Below, piece by piece: positions 57,601 through 64,000 of a DNA stretch of 64,000 nucleotides (position 1 is the stretch's first letter; each line of letters begins with the position of its first letter). The notes beneath the pieces are model-generated. The model saw only the letters and a list, made by a program, of their open reading frames with translations. It did no database searches and had not been told where the DNA came from. A program made the position numbers and the translations under genes. The stretch spans positions 186,001-250,000 of the forward strand of contig BDSL01000119.1 of assembly GCA_003116995.1 (NCBI GenBank). The letters run 5' to 3'. Source of the stretch: Yamagishiella unicocca (lineage: Eukaryota > Chlorophyta > Chlorophyceae > Chlamydomonadales > Volvocaceae).

Positions 57601-58161
57601 GGCCAAGTCCTTTTGGGACTGCGCAAAGGCCCAGTATGTCGAATTTGGCACCTAGCGATATATGTGGATGCGTAGGTGCGGACCAATGCGGTGCCCCGTC
57701 GGGTACTGCACAGGCCTGCCGCGGTGAGCGTTACAAGCGGCGGCCCCCCTCACCTGGCATGCGCTGCCAAACACGTCGTCAGGCGACGACGTCGCGAAAA
57801 GCACGAGATCTATGTCCTTGGCAGCTATGCCGGCCATCTCCAGCGCTCGATTGGCTGAAATAGCTGCATGCTGCGTCAGCGTTTCGCCCTTGCCGAGGAC
57901 ATGGCGCTTCTTGATGCCGGTGCGCGACGTAATCCAATCGTCGGTCGTCTCCACAAGCTTCTCCAAGTCATGATTTGTGAGATAGGTCTCTGGAACCGAG
58001 CTGCCAACGCCGACGAGCATCTCGGCCGCGCTGCACTGCACGAGGCGCAGCTGCTGCTGCGCCGACGACCGCCACGGCTGAAGCAACGCACGACGTGCCG
58101 GTGGCACCGAACGCGCCGTAAAGCATGATCCGACAGCTTGCCGATTACTTGCTTGCAACAT
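51610..58161 (-). CDS. 3-oxoacyl-ACP synthase III, plastid (KAS III)
   Basis: Eight exons (58161-57754, 57180-57006, 56556-56416, 54777-54662, 53995-53957, 53569-53507, 52173-52048, 51672-51610) join in phase to 376 codons plus TGA. KAS III condenses acetyl-CoA with malonyl-ACP, the first step of plastid fatty-acid synthesis. The catalytic triad is intact: Cys155 in LTAACSG, His302 in MHQAN and Asn332 in YGNTSAAS. The FGDGCGAVV and GFGAGLTW signatures are also present. About 40 N-terminal residues rich in Arg, Ser and Ala suit a chloroplast transit peptide. An in-frame ATG at 58218 would add 19 residues; the later one was chosen because a transit-like sequence follows it directly. Introns are long and repeat-filled. 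It is divergent from ODA16. Confidence 0.95.
52295..52335. repeat. TG dinucleotide microsatellite
   Basis: GTGTGT run in KAS III intron 6, next to a G-run at 52266. Confidence 0.9.
52598..52810. repeat. 20-bp minisatellite carrying CACGTG, about 11 copies
   Basis: Units of the form ACATGCTGCACGTGACTA recur every 20 bp. Each contains the palindrome CACGTG (G-box/E-box core). Copies alternate ATGCTGCACG and ATGCTCCACG. Located in KAS III intron 6 (52174-53506). Confidence 0.93.
54418..54645. repeat. CCT-rich polypyrimidine tract
   Basis: TCC and CTCCC repeats on the plus strand (purine-rich in the transcript), inside KAS III intron 4 (53996-54661) and ending about 20 bases from the donor of exon 4. 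Confidence 0.9.
54781..55115. repeat. 34-bp minisatellite, about ten copies
   Basis: Units read GAGGTTACAGGAAAGAGCC followed by GGTTACTGGGGGAG. A GGTTACT/GGTCACT change sorts the copies into blocks. It begins three to five bases from the acceptor of KAS III exon 4. Confidence 0.93.
55485..55698. repeat. 32-bp GC-rich minisatellite, about six copies
   Basis: Units combine GAGCCGGCAGCAGCCACC and CTGCAGCCACC. Lies in KAS III intron 3 (54778-56415). Confidence 0.9.
55980..56180 (-). other. Open coding-like segment inside KAS III intron 3
   Basis: A minus-strand frame reads [18 protein letters not shown], then [14 protein letters not shown] and [10 protein letters not shown]. The enzyme is complete without it and its family was not recognised. 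It could be an alternative exon, a piece of a nested gene or chance. Confidence 0.2.
56570..56665. repeat. GGCAGGTGGTTACGGCAGGTG-like tandem repeat
   Basis: About six variants of GGCAGGTGRTTACG lie just upstream of the exon 3 acceptor of KAS III, within intron 2. Confidence 0.8.
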
Positions 58162-58218
58162 GGCTGTCGTTTGTCCTAAACCTTGCGCGTTGTCAAAGCT
58201 GGGTGCAAGCTGAGGCAA

Positions 58219-58711
58219 CGTTTAGAACATCGCGCACGGTACACAAAATGGGTTGGCGCGATTGTTTTCCACCTAGTGATCCAGTGCAAAGTGCGGTATC
58301 CAATTGGCGAGGGTAGGCGTTTTCTGCTTTCCAGCTCGCTGATCGGGAACGCACGTCCTTCATGGCAGATCAGGACTGCCATGCACTAAATACCCTTTCA
58401 CTTGCGAAATACTGCTTAGACTACAAATATGTCATTCTAATTTCCCTCACCTGAACCGGTTGTTAACTGTGGGCACACTGTATCGGGATACTTGGAAGTC
58501 AGCTGCTTTCGACGTACACCGCAACACACTACAGCAGTGCTGGGTCTGGCCTCCATATACGCTAGTGCTCTTGGGGCCAGGCCCACGCCGACGCCTGCTC
58601 GTGGAACGCCGCCCCTGCCCCATTTTCTTGAGCAGCTTGAATCCGTCTATCTGCGCCCCTCTCTGGCATCTAGCACCAGCGGCACTAGCGTAAACCTTCG
58701 CGGCTGCAATT
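58219..58711. promoter_or_regulatory. Divergent promoter region of KAS III and ODA16
   Basis: The 490-bp interval separates two divergently transcribed genes and must hold both 5' leaders and promoters. No TATA box could be assigned with confidence. Confidence 0.55.
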
Positions 58712-61700
58712 ATGGCGGCCAAGCTAAAGAAGTTCCTGCTTCGGTACTATCCACCTGGAATCATCTTGCAATATGAAAGGGATGGTATCATGAAACAGAA
58801 GCCGATTGATCTGCTGGACCTCACACCGGACGTGGACGTTGAGGTATGCTGGCAGGGCGTCTGGCTTCAGCGTTCCTGCGTCGATGGGCACATGCCAGGA
58901 AGTCCCCTGTGCCGGTCGTTTCGCTGACATAATGCGTACAACATGCATCTATGCCTGCATTACGAAGTAGATTATTGGAGCATGGTCCGTGTCGCTTCTC
59001 TGCAGGTGTTGCTATCACAAATTATCCGCCAGGAGCCGCTTATCAGCGAAAATCGACGGCCAGCGCTGCGGCAACTCATACATCGGTTGATTGATAAAAT
59101 GCTGGAGCAGCAGCACCACAGCTTCACGTTATTTAAGGTGGGCGGGACGGGTTGAACCTTCGACCTGGAAGTTTCGAGGTAAACAGGCAGCACGGAGGAC
59201 CGCATTGCCAACTGAAGTGAAAATAGGGCTGGCATGCAGCATGGACTGCGTCAAACAAAGGGGACCGTATGCATTTCGGGTGGGCTGGGTGAGTAACCGG
59301 CAAGGCAGGGTGGAGGCTCCATAGGCAACGCGAGGAGAGGCCGTTGTCGGCGACTCGGCCGCATCTCACTGTCGCGCTGAAACGGCTGACACACGAAGCA
59401 CCTTGCCGCTAAGTGTTCACGAAAGGTGGTAGTGTAACAAAAAGCAACAAAGGCACAGCTAGGAGGGGGGGGCGCCGTAACCAGAAATGCAGGCCGCAGG
59501 CGATAATGCAAGCGCATTCCCGCATTTCTAGCTGCCAGCCCATTGGCGCTACGATGCAGCGGATAATTTCACTGGAGGCACATGGGAGGCGTCGTATGGG
59601 ACGGGAGGGAACGCGGGGACTGTTGGGGCTAGTTGCATGGTTGGGACCTGCAGCTTGTGGTGGGGGCGATGATGAAGGTGAGCGGGATGTACGGGTTTGA
59701 GGAGATACTGCCGTACATGTCATCTGGGTCAGAATTTACGGCGTCTAGGTGCTCGCAGGGCAGGACGGAGGCAGAGGAGGAAGGCGCGGAAGGGGGGGTA
59801 GAGAGGAAGGCGGAAGGTGAAGGTGCGGAAGGGCGGAAGGTGAAGGTGCGGAAGGGCGGAGAGGGGAAGGTGCGGAAGGGGGGAGAGGGGAAGGTGCGGA
59901 AGGGCGGAGAGGGGAAGGTGCGGAAGGGGGATGGCGGTCATCAGACGTTTGCGAACGGCGCTGTTGGGAGGGGGCCGGCCGACGCGGATCTAACGGCGGC
60001 GAGCTGTCCCGTGGCTACGATCCGGCCTGCTGTCGTCACCCCTGCTGACCTGCTGCCGCCGGTGGACGGGATCAGGCCGGGGGGTTCGCGGTGTGTGGGA
60101 TTCAGTGCCGCAAGCAGAGCGAGACGCTCGCACACGGTGGGTGAGGAGAGGCAGGCAGGGCGGTGATACGTGTTGGAACCGCAGTGGTCAGGGCTGTTTT
60201 AGGTGCGAGCGGAGGTGGAGTTGCTGGGTGCCTCTGCGGGGGGGGGGAGGTCCGTGTGAGTGGATGGAGGGAGGGAGGGAGGGAGGGGGGGAGGGCTGGA
60301 AGGATGGAAGGTGGGAGGGCTGAAGTTACCGCATCATACAAACTCGTGCGTGAGGTAGCTGTGTTCGAGAGGATGCAACCAGCCGGAGTAGGGGGGAGAA
60401 CGGGGTGAGCGGGAAGGGGGCCAAAGGAAGACCCGTGTACGAAAGGACTACCGTTTGGAACAGACGTTCCGAGGTGCATGCTGGAGGAGGGGAAGGGGGC
60501 GGGGGGCGCTGCCCAGGGCACGTCACGGCACACGGACCGGCATGGCGCTCTGCGGACGAACAGGTAGTCGGGCCGAGCAGTCGAAAGCTCGTTAACCTGG
60601 GCGCTCTACTAGGGGCCGCCGCCGTCGGGTGGTTTGATCGGAACCCTAGCCCCCCCCACAAACACAAACACACACGGGTCTTCCTCGCAAACACCCCCCC
60701 CCCCCCAAACACACACGGGTTGTCATGAGCGCCGTAGAACCGCGGCACCCGGACCGCAAACCTTGAAACCTCCCCGGCAGTTAGTTAGTTAGTTCGTTAG
60801 TCAGTTCGTTAGTCAGTGCGGCGGCGGCGGCGGCGCCATCGGAAAGATAGCCACTCCGGTTGTTGCCTGGGAACTCAAGCCCGGTCCCGTCCCGCCCCGA
60901 CGAAACCGCACGACGCCCACCAGTCAGCGTCAGCAAACGCAGGAAAGCTCCGGGAGTTGTCTGTAGTCGCCTCGGCCGGAGGTGCAGAGGTACGGAGTGA
61001 CGGCCGGAGGTCGGGATGAGGGAGCCCCGCCCGCTGACGAGGGGGATGTGGGAGCCAGCACCGCCCCGCCCCGCCCCGCCAACCGCGGCCCGCCCCGGAC
61101 CCACCCGGACACACCCGGACCGGACCCACACCCTGGTCTTCACCGCACGCGCGCGCATGCGATGAGTCAGCGCCGTACAAGTCAGCGTAAGGACGTGCCC
61201 CACCCGCCGGAGGCAGAGGAGGCCCTCGTGGCTAGCGGCGGGGGGCCGGGGGGGGTGGTGGTGGTGGTGGTGGCGAAACGACCCGGTTACGCGGCATGGC
61301 GGGGGGCGTGTGGGGGGCCGGGGGGCCCGAGGAGGCGCACGGCCGGGTGTGGTGCGTGTGGGGCCCTCGACGCGGCACGCTGCCGCAGCTCCCTTGGGCC
61401 CCCGGGCGCCCGGGCCGCCAGCACTCCGCCCCGCCTTGCCCGCTGGCCGTCCTGGGCGACTGCGTCGTGACCCGCTGCTCCCCTGCCCCCACCCCATCCC
61501 ACCCCACCCGCGGCGAACCTCCCCCTTTCCCCCGCCCTGCCCCTCTCGCCCCGTCCTCGGCCTCAGGTGCTCCGAGCGCACATCCTGCCGCTGACCAACT
61601 GCGCGTTCAACAAGAGCGGCGACCGATTCATAACGGGGTCGTACGACCGCACCTGCAAGGTCAGTGGGTGGGGAGGGGAAGGGGGAGTCATGCCGCTGGG

Positions 61701-63098
61701 GTGGGGGGGTGAGAGGAAATAGAATCACGCAGGTCGCCACTTGGGACATGAGTAAAACCGGGGGGACTTGTGATGTGGGTTTAGTTGACGGTGTCCCGTG
61801 ATGGGATGGGCGGGAGCGGCTTTCGCGCGTCAAAGGGGGGGGACGAGGAAACCCGTGGGAGGGGGGAGGGGGAGGTGTGTATCGGAGGTGTGTATCGTAA
61901 TGATGGCTGGCGGGCGATAGGCCGCGCAGCAGTAGTACCCGCCAGCACCTGCCAGCAGCGACCACCCACCCACTCGGCCCCAGAAACAACACCCCATCAT
62001 AGCGACCAGAGGGTTAAGGGTTTTAGGGTTTAAGCGGTCCGGCGGGTATGGGTTTAGGGTTCAAGCGACCAGGGGGATCGGGGTGGGGAGTGTGGCGCTT
62101 GGTCCGCGGCCCGGCAGCCCTCATCAGGCGGTGGCGCGCCATGCGCGGGCGCAAATCCATGGCGACCAGCGGATGCCCTTGCGGCGGCAGGGAAAGGATG
62201 CGGGGTGGGGCGAGCCCTGGGGTGGGCGCGGGACAGGGCAGTAGACGTCCCCCGGTGCAGACAGCGGCGGGCGTCGTGGGTTGATGTGGGTCAGTGGGTC
62301 AAGGGCGGGGGAGGGTCAGGAGAGGGGGGCGTGAGTCTGATGACGGCGATGAGGAGGTGGGGCTACTGCCAACAAGGGCCGCCGCCGCAGCAGCAGCAGC
62401 AGCGAACAAGCAAGGGTGCATGGATGGATGGATGGATGGATGGATGGATGGATGGATGGATGGATGGGCGGAACACCGCCAGGGGTCGCGTGCGCCGCTA
62501 TGTTTCGGAAACCGTCAGGGCTGCGCGTGTGACTGGGGGGGGGGCGCGTCCGTGCGGATCGAGGACAGCACCTAGCGGTTCCATGACGGCTCCCAAGTCG
62601 TGTTGTGGTACACCCGGGGAATCCGCCCGTGGATGTAAGGGGGGACGATGGGCCGCGGGGCAGCCCGGGGGTTATGAGCTGAGACCCGTGGGTCGGCACT
62701 GAAGAGTAAAACCGGCAGCCCGGGGGGCCGGAGGGCCACGGTTGTGGAGAGGGGCATACCACTTTTTGGTTAAGTTCAATCATCAAAGTTGCTGGGGGGC
62801 TGGTAAGGGGGGGGAGCGGCAAGGGGTGGCAGGAGGACTGCGGCGCCTTGGGGAGGGTGGAGAGCGGGGCGGGGGGAGGGCTGGTCGGGTAGAGGGCTGG
62901 TCGGGTGGGCCACGCCTGGCGTGGGGGACCCCGACATGCCCCTCCCGCTACTAGCTTGCGCCGGCAGTGGCGGTGACACTGTGTCCTCCACCACGGGTCC
63001 CGGCACTGATCTTGACCTCTTGCCTTGGCCCCCCGCCGCAGGTGTGGAACACGTTTACTGGGGAGGAGATCTTCACGCTGGAGGGCCATAAAAACGTG
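58712..63098 (+). CDS. ODA16: Outer row dynein assembly protein 16 (ODA16/DAW1), first four exons
   Basis: Exons 58712-58843, 59006-59137, 61567-61659 and 63042-63098 are all in phase 0 and give 138 codons. The gene continues beyond the window. The N-terminus ([17 protein letters not shown], then [15 protein letters not shown]) and [16 protein letters not shown] match the helical N-terminal domain of Chlamydomonas ODA16. Exons 3-4 begin the WD40 propeller ([49 protein letters not shown]). ODA16 is the adaptor that loads preassembled outer-arm dyneins on intraflagellar transport trains through IFT46. No damage is visible. All four donors and acceptors are GT-AG. Introns 2 and 3 are 2.4 and 1.4 kb. 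Confidence 0.95.
59770..59935. repeat. GGGGAAGGTGCGGAAGGG-type minisatellite in ODA16 intron 2
   Basis: About six units of 22-26 bp; purine-rich on the coding strand. Confidence 0.85.
62418..62466. repeat. GGAT tetranucleotide microsatellite in ODA16 intron 3
   Basis: About twelve uninterrupted GGAT units. Confidence 0.95.
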
Positions 63099-64000
63099 GT
63101 GAGTATGGGGTCAATAGGGGGTGAGTAGGGGGTGAGTCGGAGGTCAGTCGGGGATGAGAGGAAACTCGTTGGTCGGCACTTAAAAAGGGGCAAAGGGGGC
63201 CGTGCCGGCCAGGGAAAGCCCCGCCTCGCCGGGAGGAGGTGAGGTGTGGGAGGGGTTCAGCGGGAAAACCCGTGGGTACGACGTAGGAGGAGCAGAGCCA
63301 ATCACCAACGGGAGGAGGAGAAGGAGGATGGGAGGCGGCCATAATGGGGCGTCGATGGCCGGCAACCAACGCGAGCAACAGCGAGCCGGGGGAGGGGTGG
63401 GCGTGTGACCAAGGTGGGCATGTGACCAACATACCAGCATACTGTACACACAGCTTTAACCCACCTTGAACCCGTCGCCAGAACCGATCAGTGAGGGGGG
63501 GAGGAAAAGCCCGTAGGGTTGGCATTGGAATTGGCCCCAATCGCAGGGGTTAGCTCCTCCGGGCCTGTAAGGCTCAGCCGTGCCGTCCTAGCTCGGACCG
63601 TTAGCTTGTAGATACCTAGCGCTAGGCGACCAGCCTTGTGGGGACTGGTGGTTGAGGACAGCGCCGAGTCGGTGTGCAGTTGCGAGGATAACGGTTGGTC
63701 AGGCCAGCCGCACTCTTCGCTTACAAGTAAGTTGTCGTAGCACCGCTCGGCACCGAGCTCGGCACCGAGCTCGGCACCGAGCAGACCGAGCTCGGCCTTG
63801 CGCGATGCCGCGAAGCTGGGGTGCGGCTGGACTGATCAACGGGGACCGGGGGGGGGGAGAAAGGAAAAGCTGCGAATTTATCGGGGGTGTAAAGAGAATC
63901 CGCGAATCCAGTGAGGGGGACACGGGAGGGGGTGGCGGGTGGCGTGCGGGGGCTGCGGGCGCAGTTGCGTCCGGTGGGCTGAGCGGAGGCGGAGGCGGGG
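63099..64000 (+). other. ODA16 intron 4, running off the window
   Basis: No sequence matching the next WD40 exon was found. A short GAGCTCGGCACC tandem repeat lies at 63745-63795. Confidence 0.6.

Noticed and set aside
59633..60166. A Lys/Gly/Glu-rich ORF in ODA16 intron 2
   Set aside because: Most of it is translated minisatellite; there is no splice support.
60781..61992. A 403-codon minus-strand ORF
   Set aside because: It overlaps ODA16 exon 3 in antisense and is Pro/Arg/Gly-rich as expected from GC-rich intron sequence.
62008..62062. Interstitial telomere-like TTTTAGGG/TTTAGGG
   Set aside because: Only a few scattered degenerate units, not an array.

Overview
The window reads as nuclear DNA of a volvocine green alga (Chlamydomonas/Volvox group). 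Three observations support this. Spliced genes with short GT-AG introns encode alpha-tubulin, a plastid-type KAS III and the dynein-assembly WD40 protein ODA16/DAW1. The sequence has GC-rich exons and a likely TGTAA polyadenylation signal. Almost every intron carries its own minisatellite. The low gene density, AT-richer stretches and heavy retrotransposon load fit a colonial, Volvox-like species better than C. reinhardtii; this last point is inference.

Layout. 1-9504 (-): a large gene whose spliced N-terminal half matches the STIL/Ana2/SAS-5 centriole-duplication family; its 3' end runs off the left edge. 9.5-17.5 kb: mostly non-coding, with two non-LTR 3' ends, an 82-bp tandem duplication, a single-exon gene for a polyglutamine protein (12161-13834, -) and one copy of an unclassified dispersed repeat. 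17.6-28.6 kb: a nested retrotransposon zone with a tRNA-derived SINE-like sequence, one non-LTR element with a recognisable reverse transcriptase (20152-23340, -), a second truncated copy directly upstream of it, an intron-containing tRNA-Gly and a tRNA-Gln, and a frameshifted 1.7-kb element end. 28.7-36 kb: tandem arrays, including one built on a GGTCTC...GAGACC hairpin, and a single-exon hypothetical gene (32385-34238, -). 36.4-47.5 kb: Copia-like gag and protease debris, a 1-kb tandem duplication, inverted retrotransposon ends, and a broken copy of KAS III exon 1. 48.0-64 kb: the conserved host block, with alpha-tubulin (-), KAS III (-) and, divergently transcribed, the first four exons of ODA16 (+), which continues past the right edge.

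Three host genes concern centrioles and cilia (STIL-like, alpha-tubulin, ODA16); KAS III starts plastid fatty-acid synthesis. No shared regulation can be read from the sequence. Exon structures were built by hand from reading frame, splice phase and family conservation: alpha-tubulin sums exactly to 451 codons plus stop and KAS III to 376 plus stop, so those two are secure. The STIL-like model is secure in its first five exons and less so beyond. No database search was possible.
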